64,000 nt of DNA from Lyticum sinuosum (GCF_034471385.1 NZ_JARGYU010000001.1:186001-250000), one strand, 5' to 3'. Shown: positions 46,099 to 54,870, counted from the first letter of the stretch. Made by a program: numbers and translations. Notes: generated from the sequence alone by a model not told the origin.

Positions 46099-46455
46099 AT
46101 GTCTCAAAAAAAACAAGCAAAAAATTTAAAATTAAAAAAAAATACTGTTAAAAAAAATCAAAATACTGAAAGTAATATCACTAATTTAACTAAAAATATA
46201 AATTCAAATAAAAACAGTGTAAATACTGGTAGTCAAGTAGAAAAAAATACTAAATTTTTATTTTATAGAAAAAAAATAGAAAAATTTATTAAAGAAGTTT
46301 ATTCTGAGTACTTAAGAGTTGTTTGGCCTAATAAAGATGAAGTTGTTTCTATATTTTTTTTAATTGGATTAGTTAGTTTTTTCACATCTATATTTTTTAT
46401 GTTAACTGATTATGTTTCTTATAATATTATAAATTATTTTATAGTTTCAAAGTGA
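46099..46455 (+). CDS. secE: Preprotein translocase subunit SecE, with extended N-terminus
   Basis: A 118-residue SecE. The conserved part is the C-terminal ~60 residues: FIKEVYSEYLRVVWPNKDEVVS near 64-85, where the amphipathic helix with R-x-V-x-W-P-x-x-x-E-V is the family signature, followed by a single transmembrane helix (about 86-112). Residues 1-55 are a Lys/Asn/Ser-rich extension lacking in standard ~65-residue alphaproteobacterial SecE. SecE stabilises SecY in the Sec translocon. It heads the normal secE-nusG-rplK-rplA order, but tuf and a tRNA-Trp are not upstream, and 274 bases instead of a few separate it from nusG. Confidence 0.88.
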   Translation: MSQKKQAKNLKLKKNTVKKNQNTESNITNLTKNINSNKNSVNTGSQVEKNTKFLFYRKKIEKFIKEVYSEYLRVVWPNKDEVVSIFFLIGLVSFFTSIFFMLTDYVSYNIINYFIVSK

Positions 46456-46512
46456 TATTGACATAAAATAATATTAATATCCAATTTATCTATATAAATA
46501 TAATCTCTTTTT

Positions 46513-46563
46513 CTATACTATATATAGTATAGAGTTGTTTTACTATTATTTTTAATAGTAAAA
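46513..46563 (+). promoter_or_regulatory. Two adjacent hairpins in the secE-nusG gap
   Basis: CTATACTA-TATA-TAGTATAG (46513-46532) is a perfect palindrome. Six bases on, TTTTACTATTA at 46538-46548, loop TTTT, and TAATAGTAAAA at 46553-46563 form an 11-base perfect stem. The first is followed by AGTTGTTTT. They could terminate secE mRNA or act as a processing or attenuation site before nusG. The pairing is seen directly and the role is inferred. The rest of the gap has no gene. Confidence 0.5.
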
Positions 46564-46729
46564 ATACCTATAAATATAAAATTAATATAAAATACTAATA
46601 GAATAATTAAAAGCTTATATAATAAGATTATTAATGATTTTTATTATTTTTAGCAGATTTTAGTTAAAATTTTAGTAATATATATTATTTTGATAATATT
46701 TTAATATATTAATAATATAATAATAAAAA

Positions 46730-47389
46730 ATGAAAACTTTTTTAAAAAATTCAGATAATGATTTAGAGAATAATATTACAAGTATTAATCAAAATAATGA
46801 TAATAGTATTGTTAATACTGATAGTTCTTTAGATGATAATATCTCATTAAAAGGTAAATGGTATATAATAAATGTGATTCCTGGCAGGGAGAGTAAAATT
46901 CTTGGATTAATAAAAGAAGAAGCAATAAAGAATAGTATTGATGATAAAATATATGATATTTTTATGCCTATTGAAAATTATACTTCTATTGCTCGTGGAA
47001 ACAGAAGACTTGTTTCAAAAAAAGTTTTACCTGGATATATTATGATTAATGTTGATCTTGATGAAAGAATATATACAATATTGCGTTCTATTCCTGATGT
47101 CCTAGGATTTTTAGGTGGTAAAGAGCCAAAAGTAGTTCCAGAAAATCAAGTAAATACTTTAAAAAAATCTGTTGAATTAATGGCAATAAAAAATATGAAT
47201 ATATCTATTTATAAGATTGGGGATTTTGTAAAAATATTAGATGGTCCATTTGAAGGATTCACAGCTCTTATAGAAGAAGTTGATCTTGATAAAAAAAACC
47301 TAAAAGTTGCGGTCTCAATATTTGGCAGAGAGACTACAATTTCAGTCCATTTTAATCAAGTATACATTATAAAAGAACAACATTATTAA
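46730..47389 (+). CDS. nusG: Transcription termination/antitermination factor NusG
   Basis: A 219-residue NusG. The NGN domain starts after an Asn/Asp-rich N-terminal extension (1-40) at WYIINVIPGRESKILGLIKEEA near 44-65 and includes VSKKVLPGYIMINVDLDE near 98-115 and LRSIPDVLGFLGG near 121-133. The C-terminal KOW domain has IGDFVKILDGPFEGFTALIEEVD near 163-185. NusG links RNA polymerase to Rho or the ribosome. The N-terminal extension is absent from typical ~175-residue NusG and resembles the low-complexity additions in other proteins of this window. rplK follows after 88 bases that hold a consensus promoter. Confidence 0.95.
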   Translation: MKTFLKNSDNDLENNITSINQNNDNSIVNTDSSLDDNISLKGKWYIINVIPGRESKILGLIKEEAIKNSIDDKIYDIFMPIENYTSIARGNRRLVSKKVLPGYIMINVDLDERIYTILRSIPDVLGFLGGKEPKVVPENQVNTLKKSVELMAIKNMNISIYKIGDFVKILDGPFEGFTALIEEVDLDKKNLKVAVSIFGRETTISVHFNQVYIIKEQHY

Positions 47390-47398
47390 TACAAAATA

Positions 47399-47426
47399 TT
47401 GACACAAAAAAAATTGTTGTTATAAT
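47399..47426 (+). promoter_or_regulatory. Perfect-consensus sigma70-type promoter for rplK-rplA
   Basis: TTGACA at 47399-47404 and TATAAT at 47421-47426 are both exact consensus with a 16-base spacer. The first box begins 10 bases after the nusG stop. Transcription would start near 47433, about 45 bases before the rplK ATG, with AGAGG in the leader. It would let rplK-rplA be transcribed strongly and separately from secE-nusG. Confidence 0.8.
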
Positions 47427-47477
47427 TGCACTGACAGCATTTTTAGAGGTTACAAAGTTAAAAATTATTATTAGTAT

Positions 47478-47930
47478 ATGTTAATAAAAGGGAAAATATC
47501 AGGGACAATAAGATTGGTTATACCATCTGGGAAAGCAACACCAGCTCCTCCTATAGGTCCTGCTCTTGCGCAAAAGAAATTGAATATTCAAAATTTTTGC
47601 AAAGAGTTCAATGAAAGATCTCTTAAAATGTATGAGATTACCACTCCTTTAGTTGTTGTTATTACTGCATACACTAATAATACTTATACTTTTATTATAA
47701 AAAATCCTCCTACTTCTTATCTTGTTCTTAAAAAATTCGGCAAAGGATTATCTACTCCGAATAAAATTAAAGGTCCTGATGTTAGCATTGAAGAGCTGAG
47801 ATCTGTTGCTAAAATTAAGATGAGCGAGATGATGGTAAGAAGTGAAGATGCTGCTCTAGCATGTGTTGTTGGTATGGCTAAAAGTGCAGGATTGAATATT
47901 ATATACGATGAATCTAGATCTGAAGAATAA
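47478..47930 (+). CDS. rplK: 50S ribosomal protein L11
   Basis: The 150-residue protein has the L11 landmarks: IRLVIPSGKATPAPPIGPALAQKKLNI near 13-39 (split here), FCKEFNERS near 42-50, TFIIKNPPTSYLVLKKFG near 74-91, and the C-terminal rRNA-binding KIKMSEMMVRSEDAALACVVGMAKSAG near 113-139. L11 forms the GTPase-associated region with L10/L12 and binds 23S rRNA. It is followed by rplA after 144 bases, larger than usual, but the order is conserved. Confidence 0.96.
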   Translation: MLIKGKISGTIRLVIPSGKATPAPPIGPALAQKKLNIQNFCKEFNERSLKMYEITTPLVVVITAYTNNTYTFIIKNPPTSYLVLKKFGKGLSTPNKIKGPDVSIEELRSVAKIKMSEMMVRSEDAALACVVGMAKSAGLNIIYDESRSEE

Positions 47931-48074
47931 TAAATATTCTAGATAATTTTACAAGCATATAAATATATAAATAAAATTATTATATTATATATTATATTCA
48001 TCTTATTTTTATATTAATTTAAATCAAAATTAATTCAAAATTTATATTTTTACAGAGATATCTATATTAATTTT

Positions 48075-48812
48075 ATGGTAAAAAAAACAAAAAGGAAAAA
48101 ACACATAGAAGAATCTATTTTAAATTTTATTAATGACAAAATTACTAATATTTCTCAGTCTAGTCATGAGAATAATGGTATATTTAAGATGTCAATCGAC
48201 GATTCTATCACTTGGATTAAAAAATATGCAAATGATTTTACAAAATTTGATGAAAGTATTGAAATATGTGTTGATCTAAAGGGTTTGGACTCGAAAAAAT
48301 CTGATCAGAATATTTCTGGTACTATTGCTTTACCTGCGGGAACTGGGAGAAATCTGATTATAGCTGCTTTTGTTAATGAAGATATGAAAAATGAAGTTAT
48401 ATCTAATGGCGCAACATATGCAGGATATGAGTCATTAATTGAGATGATAAAATCCAATAAAAGAAAAAAAATAGATGTTTGTATTGCTCATCCTAGTACA
48501 ATGGCAAAATTAGCTTCTGAACTTGGGAAAATATTAGGCCCTAAGGGATTAATGCCAAATCCCAAATTAGGTACTGTTTCTAATGACATAATTTCACTTG
48601 TTAAATCTATAAATAATCATGTGTTTCTTAAAAGTGATAAAACTTCTAGAATTCGTTCCATGATAGGAAAGATTAGTTTTAGTCATCATGATATAAAAAT
48701 TAATTTCGATGCATTTATTGATGGTTTATCTAAAATAATTAGCAATGGTTCAATTGGTCAATGTTATTTAACAACCACACAGGGTCAGTTTTGTTTAGAA
48801 ATACAAAAATAA
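48075..48812 (+). CDS. rplA: 50S ribosomal protein L1
   Basis: A 245-residue L1 with FDESIEICVDLKGLDSKKSD near 60-79, SGTIALPAGTGRNLIIAAFV near 83-102, the signature LGKILGPKGLMPNPKLGTVS near 155-174, and a final KINFDAFIDGLSKI block. L1 forms the stalk over the E site and autoregulates rplK-rplA translation in many bacteria. Normally rplJ, rplL, rpoB and rpoC follow. Here a strong terminator and a tandem-repeat array follow instead, and no gene is transcribed in this direction until 53448. The N-terminal basic segment (1-12) is normal. Confidence 0.96.
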   Translation: MVKKTKRKKHIEESILNFINDKITNISQSSHENNGIFKMSIDDSITWIKKYANDFTKFDESIEICVDLKGLDSKKSDQNISGTIALPAGTGRNLIIAAFVNEDMKNEVISNGATYAGYESLIEMIKSNKRKKIDVCIAHPSTMAKLASELGKILGPKGLMPNPKLGTVSNDIISLVKSINNHVFLKSDKTSRIRSMIGKISFSHHDIKINFDAFIDGLSKIISNGSIGQCYLTTTQGQFCLEIQK

Positions 48813-48973
48813 TTATTATTATAATTCTATTAATAGAGAATAATTAATATTATTAATATTATTTTGTTTAAAATTATTCATATTTGCATATTAACTGCAT
48901 CTAAGTTTTATTCTTGCTAAATAATAAAAAGAATAAAATAGTAAAAAATTAGTAAAAAATATTTGATTAAAAT

Positions 48974-49013
48974 TTACAATGCAATATAGCTTGCATTGTA
49001 ATATATTTTTTTT
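48974..49013 (+). terminator. Strong intrinsic terminator of the rplK-rplA transcript
   Basis: TTACAATGCAA (48974-48984), loop TATAGC, TTGCATTGTAA (48991-49001) is an 11-base perfect stem, followed by TATA and eight T residues (49006-49013). It starts 162 bases after rplA and is the clearest factor-independent terminator in the window. Its right arm and T-tail, 19 bases at 48995-49013, recur at 49900-49918 at the far end of the tandem array. Confidence 0.75.
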
Positions 49014-49901
49014 AGTTACTATTTATATCAACATTAGTTTCAACATTAATGTTATTATTTAGTTCTTGAATTTAATTTGAGAATTTAATTTGATTATATT
49101 ATGTTTATATAACTAGATTAAATTAAAATAGTTAAAAATTACTTGTTTTTTAATTATTATTAGATTTCTATCAGAAATATCTTTTAATTTAAGTTTTTTT
49201 GATATTACAATCTGTTTTTATCAGAAATATTTTTTAGTTACTATTTATATCAACATTAGTTTCAACATTAATGTTATTATTTAGTTCTTGAATTTAATTT
49301 GAGAATTTAATTTGATTATATTATGTTTATATAACTAGATTAAATTAAAATAGTTAAAAATTACTTGTTTTTTAATTATTATTAGATTTCTATCAGAAAT
49401 ATCTTTTAATTTAAATTTTTTTCTGATATTACAATCTGTTTTTATCAGAAATATTTTTTAGTTATTATTTATATCAACATTAGTTTCAACATTAATGTTA
49501 TTATTTAGTTCTTGAATTTAATTTGAGAATTTAATTTGATTATATTATGTTTATATAACTAGATTAAATTAAAATAGTTAAAAATTACTTGTTTTTTAAT
49601 TATTATTAGATTTCTATCAGAAATATCTTTTAATTTAAGTTTTTTCTGATATTACAATCTATTTTTATCAGAAATATTTTTTAGTTATTATTTATATCAA
49701 CATTAGTTTCAACATTAATGTTATTATTTAGTTCTTGAATTTAATTTGAGAATTTAATTTGATTATATTATGTTTATATAACTAGATTAAATTAAAATAG
49801 TTAAAAATTACTTGTTTTTTAATTATTATTAGATTTCTATCAGAAATATCTTTTAATTTAAATTTTTTTCTGATATTACAATCTGTTTTTATCAGAAATA
49901 T
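49012..49901. repeat. Four tandem copies of a ~222-bp non-coding unit
   Basis: The unit starts TTAGTTA at 49012, 49234, 49458 and 49681 (periods 222, 224 and 223), and the fourth copy ends at about 49901. Copies differ at only a few sites: CTATT or TATTATT near the start, a C missing in the middle arm of copy 1, and TCTG or TCTA. Each unit carries the palindrome AACATTAATGTT, an AATTTAAT/ATTAAATT inverted pair, and three arms TATCAGAAA (A), TTTCTGATA (B) and TATCAGAAA (C). In copy 2 these are at 49391-49399, 49420-49428 and 49443-49451. B can pair with A or with C, giving alternative hairpins. No open frame of note exists. It fills 48813-49937 together with the rplA terminator. The purpose is unknown; recent expansion is evident from the near-identity. 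Confidence 0.85.
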
Positions 49902-49937
49902 TGTAATATATTTTTTTTTGATCTTTAATATTATATA

Positions 49938-50609
49938 TTAAACAATATCTTTTTTAATTACTGCAACGAGTGCTGGTTTTAATATTCTATCATTTAGAAT
50001 ATATCCTGCTTGTATTACATCTGCTATTGATCCTTGTTCACCAGTACCATTAATATGAGCAACAGCTTGATGGTATTTAGGATCAAATTGTTCTCCTAAT
50101 GGACTAACTCTTTTTATACCATGTTTTGTAATGGATTCCTCAAAAATTTTTATATTCATTTCAAATCCTTCTATAATAGATTTATTTTCTTCTGAAATCT
50201 TTATATGAGATTTTGCTCTATGTAAATTTTCTAATATCTCTACAATATCACGCGCAAATTTTGTTATTCCATAACTTTCAGCATTAGAAATTTCTCTTTC
50301 ATATCTTCTTCTAAGATTTTCATTTTCAGCTTTTTCTCTTAAAATTACTTCTTTTAATTGTTTATTGTCATTTTCTAATTTTGCTATTTGTTGTTGATAA
50401 TAATCATTATTATCATCTTTTTTATGATTTTCTATTTCATTATCATTAATTTTGATATTATTATTTATATTATTATCATCTGTATTATTATTATCATTTT
50501 TAATTTCTTTTTCATATGAATTATTATTTCCACTGGAAGGATTTTTTTGTCCATAAATATTTTTATGTTTTCTTTTTTGTAAAATATCTTGAATAGTTTT
50601 GTTCGACAT
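49938..50609 (-). CDS. grpE: Nucleotide exchange factor GrpE
   Basis: A 223-residue GrpE. Residues 1-65 are an Asn/Asp/Lys-rich extension. A coiled coil follows (about 65-120, including ENENLRRRYEREISNAESYGITKFARDIVEI in pieces), then the hallmark YKFAR-like KFARDIVEILENLHRAK and the C-terminal beta domain with VSPLGEQFDPKYHQAVAHI near 165-183 and GYILNDRILKPALVAV near 202-217. GrpE releases ADP from DnaK. The gene is 139 bases downstream of bolA and 628 bases downstream of the dnaK stop, all on the minus strand, so a stress-chaperone cluster is kept loosely. dnaJ is not nearby. Confidence 0.94.
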   Translation of the reverse strand: MSNKTIQDILQKRKHKNIYGQKNPSSGNNNSYEKEIKNDNNNTDDNNINNNIKINDNEIENHKKDDNNDYYQQQIAKLENDNKQLKEVILREKAENENLRRRYEREISNAESYGITKFARDIVEILENLHRAKSHIKISEENKSIIEGFEMNIKIFEESITKHGIKRVSPLGEQFDPKYHQAVAHINGTGEQGSIADVIQAGYILNDRILKPALVAVIKKDIV

Positions 50610-50748
50610 AATTTTATAAATTATAAAATTTAATAATTTTTAATAATAACTAAAATTTAATAATAATTAAAAGAATTTTTAAGGTATATTTAAAATGAAT
50701 ATTAATATATAAAATAATATATAAAAACACACATTTAATATATTTTTA

Positions 50749-50979
50749 TTAATAATTAATTGTTTTGATCTTTAATGCATGAATTTTATTTGATAGATCA
50801 CCTAATCTGTTATAAACCAATCTATGCTGATCTACAAGAGATAATCCTTTAAAATCAACACTTTTAATTGATATACTATAGTGATTATTATCACCAGCGA
50901 TATCTTCTACATCAATATCGGAATTAGGAAATTTATCTTGTAGTATTTTTATCAATTCTTCAGTTGTAATAACGCTCAT
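50749..50979 (-). CDS. bolA: BolA/IbaG-family protein
   Basis: A 76-residue single-domain protein with the BolA core: LIKILQDKFPNSDIDVEDIAGDNNHYSISI (residues 9-38, in pieces) and LSLVDQHRLVYNRLGDL near 47-63, the equivalent of the family's F-x-G-x-x-x-V-x-x-H-R-x-V-Y-x-x-L. Short members pair with monothiol glutaredoxin to handle [2Fe-2S] clusters. In alphaproteobacteria a grxD gene often follows, but here the neighbours are dnaK and grpE. The His of DQH is a candidate cluster ligand. No cysteine is present, as in many short BolA proteins. Confidence 0.85.
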   Translation of the reverse strand: MSVITTEELIKILQDKFPNSDIDVEDIAGDNNHYSISIKSVDFKGLSLVDQHRLVYNRLGDLSNKIHALKIKTINY

Positions 50980-51151
50980 ATATTTATAATTTTATATATT
51001 TAAAAAATACTATTAAAAATATATTAATTAATAGATTTTATATTCTTTACACTTAAAAATTTATATTATTATATTTTTATATTATATCATACTATATTTT
51101 TTTTTAATTTATTTATTTATTTTAGTAAAGTATTGAGTAGTAAAATATTAA

Positions 51152-51179
51152 AGTAATCTTAATTTTATATAAGATTACT
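51152..51179 (-). terminator. Hairpin terminator after dnaK
   Basis: AGTAATCTTA (51152-51161), an 8-base loop and TAAGATTACT (51170-51179) give a 10-base perfect stem 58 bases beyond the dnaK stop. Reading the minus strand, TTTAATATTTT follows the stem. The plus strand is followed by ATTTTTAATTTTTTT, so it could stop transcription in both directions. Confidence 0.6.
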
Positions 51180-51237
51180 ATTTTTAATTTTTTTAATTAT
51201 TATTTATAATTTTATATTACTTTACTTCTTTACTTCT

Positions 51238-53142
51238 TTACTTATTTGCATCTGCATTTTCAAATTCACCATCAACAACTTTTTCATCAGTATTAGAAGT
51301 ATTATTATTTGAATTATCAGTATTATCATTTTTTTGTGAAGCATACATTGCTTCTCCAATTTTCATTGTAGCTTTTTGTAATTGATCTGTCTTATTTTTT
51401 ATATCTTCAAGATCTTCCCCTTCAATACTTTTTTTAAGTTGTTCAATAGAATATTTAATTGATTCTTTATCTTCTGAGCTAATTTTATCTCCATATTCAT
51501 TTAGATTTTTCTCTGCTGAATAAATATTGCTATCTGCTGTATTTTTAGCTTCAATTAAAGCACGACGAGCATCATCTGCTGCTGCATTTTCTTCAGCATC
51601 TTTAACCATTTTCTTTATTTCTTCTTCACTTAAACCTCCTGAAGATTGAATTGTTATTCTTTGCTCGCGACCGCTAGCTTTATCTTTTGCTGAAACATGA
51701 AGTATACCATTTGCATCTATGTCAAATGTAACTTCAATTTGAGGCAATCCACGAGGTGCTGGTGGAATACCTTCAAGACTAAATTGTCCTAAAAATTTAT
51801 TTGCAGCTGCCATTTTACGTTCACCTTGATAAACTTTTATAGTAACTGAAGGTTGATTATCTTCTGCTGTTGAGAATACTTGACTTTTTTTAGTTGGAAT
51901 TGTTGTATTTCTTTCAATTAAAGCAGTGAAAACACCACCTAATGTTTCTATTCCTATAGATAGAGGTGTAACATCAAGCAGAACAACATCTCCTACATCT
52001 CCACTTAAAATACCGCCTTGAATTGCTGCACCTATAGCTACAACTTCATCAGGATTTACACCACGATGTGGTTCCTTACCAAAAAATTTCTTTACTTCTT
52101 CAGTAACACGAGGCATACGACTCATACCACCAACCATTACTACTTCATCTATCTGACTAGCATTAATACCGGCATCTTTAAGTGCTGCTTTGCAAGGTTC
52201 TATTGTTCTTTGTATAAATTCTTCACATAAGCTTTCTAATTTAGCACGTGTTATTTTAACATTAAGATGTTTTGGTCCTGTTGCATCAGCTGTTATATAT
52301 GGAAGATTAATTTCTGTTTCCATTGTGCTTGAAAGTTCAATTTTAGCTTTTTCTGAAGCTTCTTTTAATCTTTGAAGCGCCATTGGATCTTTAGTTAAAT
52401 CAACACTATTTTGTTTTTTAAATTCATCACATAAGTATTGTTGAATTTTAAGATCAAAATCTTCACCTCCGAGGAAAGTATCCCCATTTGTTGATTTTAC
52501 CTCAAAAACGCCATCACCTATTTCTAATATAGAAATATCAAATGTTCCTCCACCTAAATCATAAACAGCAATAGTTTTATTTCCTGATTTATCTAATCCA
52601 TAAGCCAAAGCAGCAGCTGTTGGTTCATTTATAATACGAAGAACATCAAGTCCTGCTATTCTCCCTGCATCTTTGGTTGCTTGTCTTTGTGAATCATTAA
52701 AATAAGCTGGTACTGTAATTACAGCTTTTGTAATTTTTTCACCAAGAAAATTTTCTGCAGTTTCTTTCATCTTTTGGAGGACCATTGCACTAATTTGACT
52801 TGGGGCATAATCTTTTCCTCTTGATTCAACCCATGCATCGCCATTTTTTGCTGAAACTATTTTATATGGAACATGTTCTTTAATAGATTTTATAGCATTA
52901 TCATTATAATTTCGTCCTATTAATCTTTTTATAGCAAACAGAGTATTTTGATGGTTAACAACAGCTTGTCTTTTAGCTGGATCACCAACTAAAATTTCTC
53001 CGCTTTCAGTCATCGCAACTATAGAGGGAGTAGTTCTTCTTCCTTCTGAATTTTCTATTACTTTTGGTGCGCTATTTTTACTTTCCATTATAGCAACACA
53101 AGAATTTGTAGTTCCTAAGTCTATTCCTATTATTTTACTCAT
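51238..53142 (-). CDS. dnaK: Chaperone DnaK (Hsp70)
   Basis: The 634-residue Hsp70 starts MSKIIGIDLGTTNSCVAIME, with the ATP-binding signatures AVYDLGGGTFDISILEI near 193-209 and VVMVGGMSRMPRVTEEVKKFFG near 335-356. The substrate-binding beta domain carries LLDVTPLSIGIETLGG near 390-405, and the helical lid includes EEIKKMVKDAEENAAADDARR. The C-terminus reads EKVVDGEFENADANK rather than the usual EEVKDKK-like end, but the EExxD/VxDAEF flavour is kept. It folds and protects proteins with GrpE and DnaJ. Downstream, three GAAGTAAA-like 8-base repeats follow the stop before the terminator. DnaJ is not adjacent as it would be in most relatives. Confidence 0.98.
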   Translation of the reverse strand: MSKIIGIDLGTTNSCVAIMESKNSAPKVIENSEGRRTTPSIVAMTESGEILVGDPAKRQAVVNHQNTLFAIKRLIGRNYNDNAIKSIKEHVPYKIVSAKNGDAWVESRGKDYAPSQISAMVLQKMKETAENFLGEKITKAVITVPAYFNDSQRQATKDAGRIAGLDVLRIINEPTAAALAYGLDKSGNKTIAVYDLGGGTFDISILEIGDGVFEVKSTNGDTFLGGEDFDLKIQQYLCDEFKKQNSVDLTKDPMALQRLKEASEKAKIELSSTMETEINLPYITADATGPKHLNVKITRAKLESLCEEFIQRTIEPCKAALKDAGINASQIDEVVMVGGMSRMPRVTEEVKKFFGKEPHRGVNPDEVVAIGAAIQGGILSGDVGDVVLLDVTPLSIGIETLGGVFTALIERNTTIPTKKSQVFSTAEDNQPSVTIKVYQGERKMAAANKFLGQFSLEGIPPAPRGLPQIEVTFDIDANGILHVSAKDKASGREQRITIQSSGGLSEEEIKKMVKDAEENAAADDARRALIEAKNTADSNIYSAEKNLNEYGDKISSEDKESIKYSIEQLKKSIEGEDLEDIKNKTDQLQKATMKIGEAMYASQKNDNTDNSNNNTSNTDEKVVDGEFENADANK

Positions 53143-53447
53143 AAATTTATATTAAAAAATTGATTATTATTTATTATATATATTTTTATTGTATTAACCA
53201 CACTGTATAAGTATGTATACAAGTATTAGTCTAATATTGGTACACAATATATATATTATTAAAAGTTGTGAAAACAAGTAGTGAAATTAAATTTTTTTAA
53301 TATTTAATTAAATATAATTATACAACTAAAAATTGAAATTAGAATATATTTTATTTTAACTATATTGGAATATATAAGAATATATAAGCATAAAATATTT
53401 AATTTTTTGAATCATTATAATAATAAAAATCATAAAATTATTTTTAA
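53143..53447. other. 305-base spacer between divergent dnaK and alr
   Basis: No gene or RNA was recognised. The spacer must hold both the dnaK and the alr promoters, but no clear sigma32-type (CTTGAAA plus CCCCAT) or CIRCE element was found. A 13-base palindrome TATTAGTCTAATA at 53224-53236 is the only notable dyad. A TTGAAA box at 53333 lacks a well-spaced -10 partner. The assignment of control elements is therefore open. Confidence 0.4.
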
Positions 53448-54635
53448 ATGACACGTTTAGTAAAAGCTGAAATATCGAAAAAAAACTTATATCATAATAT
53501 TAATATTATTAAGGAAATTGTTTTTCCATCTAAAATTATTGCTATGCTGAAATGCAATGCTTATGGTCATTCTTTAGCATTAATTGGGAATTTAATCGAT
53601 GATATGGTTGATATTATTGCTGTTTCATCGATAGATGAAGCTATTCTTCTCAAGAAAAATGGTATTAAATCTGAAATTATGTTAATTCAGGGAATTTTCG
53701 ATAAGGATGAAATTATCATTGCTTATGAATATGGTTTCCATATTGTTTTTAACAACAATCAACAAATAAAATGGTTACAGGAAACTAAATTTAAATACTT
53801 CAATTATCTAAGTAAAATTGATATTAATAATACAATAAATGATATCAAAAATGATATCAAAAACAGTAAAACTAACATTAATAATTATACTGATAATGCT
53901 ATAAAAGCATGGATTAAAATAAATACTGGAATGGGAAGAATAGGGTTTGAATTAGAAGAAGCAGAAGTTATATATAATTATTTATTATCTAATCTTAATA
54001 TTATTAAACCTATAAGAATAATTTCACATTTTGCTTGTGCTGATGATATATATAATGAATTAAATCAAAAACAAATAATTTTATTTGAAAATTTTATAAA
54101 AAATAAAAATACAGAATATAGTATGGCTAATTCTGCTGGTATTTTTAATTTTCCTACAAGTTATTATAATTTTGTTAGACCAGGAATAGCACTATATGGT
54201 GTTAGTCCTATTGAAGGAGTCAGAAGTAATAATTTAAATTTATTGCCAGTAATGAAGCTAAAATCAAGGATAATGTCAATTCAAGAAAGAGAAAAAGGAT
54301 CTTCAGTCGGTTATATGGCTAGATATATTTTAAATAAACAATCTAGGATTGCAACTATATCATGTGGTTATGGAGATGGTTATCCTATTACTACTACTGA
54401 TGGTGCTCCTATAATAATTAGAGGAAAGATATGTAAAATAGTAGGTAGAATTTCTATGGATATGATTACTGTTGATATAGAAAATTGCCCAGAAGCATCT
54501 GTAGGAGATGATGTTATTTTATGGGGTGATGATAATATATTAGTTGAAGATATATGCTCTTATACAAATGATATTGTATGGAATATTTTAACATCAATTC
54601 AAACACATAGAGTAAGTCATTCTATTGTAGAATAA
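53448..54635 (+). CDS. alr: Alanine racemase
   Basis: A 395-residue fold-type III PLP enzyme. The N-terminal barrel has the cofactor Lys in IAMLKCNAYGHSLALIG near 31-47 (family xKANAYGHG), KINTGMGRIGFELEEAE near 157-173, and SMANSAGIF near 224. The C-terminal domain has VRPGIALYGVSP near 243-254, GSSVGYMARYI near 285-295 with the catalytic Tyr, and VGRISMDMITVDIENCPEASVGDDV near 335-359 (in pieces). It makes D-alanine for peptidoglycan. An Asn/Ile/Lys-rich insertion (about 125-150) carries a short repeated NDIKNDIKNS. It is consistent with the wall genes murA and mrcA in this window. Confidence 0.95.
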   Translation: MTRLVKAEISKKNLYHNINIIKEIVFPSKIIAMLKCNAYGHSLALIGNLIDDMVDIIAVSSIDEAILLKKNGIKSEIMLIQGIFDKDEIIIAYEYGFHIVFNNNQQIKWLQETKFKYFNYLSKIDINNTINDIKNDIKNSKTNINNYTDNAIKAWIKINTGMGRIGFELEEAEVIYNYLLSNLNIIKPIRIISHFACADDIYNELNQKQIILFENFIKNKNTEYSMANSAGIFNFPTSYYNFVRPGIALYGVSPIEGVRSNNLNLLPVMKLKSRIMSIQEREKGSSVGYMARYILNKQSRIATISCGYGDGYPITTTDGAPIIIRGKICKIVGRISMDMITVDIENCPEASVGDDVILWGDDNILVEDICSYTNDIVWNILTSIQTHRVSHSIVE

Positions 54636-54691
54636 TTATATAAAATCTTAAATAAATAAGTTTTTTTATTTATATTAATAATTATTTAATT

Positions 54692-54870
54692 TAATATTAA
54701 AATATAATATATTTTTTATATAAAAGAATAAAATTATTAATTTTAATTAACCAAAAGTTATTGATTAACCAAAAGTTATTAATTAACTAAACAAATTTAA
54801 TAATATTAAAATATAATATTTTTTATATAAAAGAATAAAATTATTAATTTTAATTAACTAAAAATTATTA
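54692..54870. repeat. Two direct copies of a ~70-bp AT-rich segment between alr and tsaD
   Basis: TAATATTAAAATATAATAT followed by a shared TTTTTTATATAAAAGAATAAAATTATTAATTTTAATTAAC (given here in overlapping parts) occurs at 54692-54762 and again at 54801-54870, with an offset of 109 bases. Between them an 18-base ATTAACCAAAAGTTATT-type motif is itself doubled. The copies differ by a few bases only. The spacer between convergent alr and tsaD holds nothing else. Confidence 0.7.

Noticed and set aside
49012..49901. CRISPR array
   Set aside because: Units are 222 bases and contiguous with no variable spacers, and no cas genes are nearby.
49012..49901. Insertion sequence remnants
   Set aside because: There is no transposase frame and no terminal inverted repeats around each unit. 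The only flanking repeat is a copy of the terminator arm.
53143..53300. CIRCE or sigma32 promoter upstream of dnaK
   Set aside because: No TTAGCACTC/GAGTGCTAA pair and no C-rich -10 were found. Only a 13-base palindrome is present.
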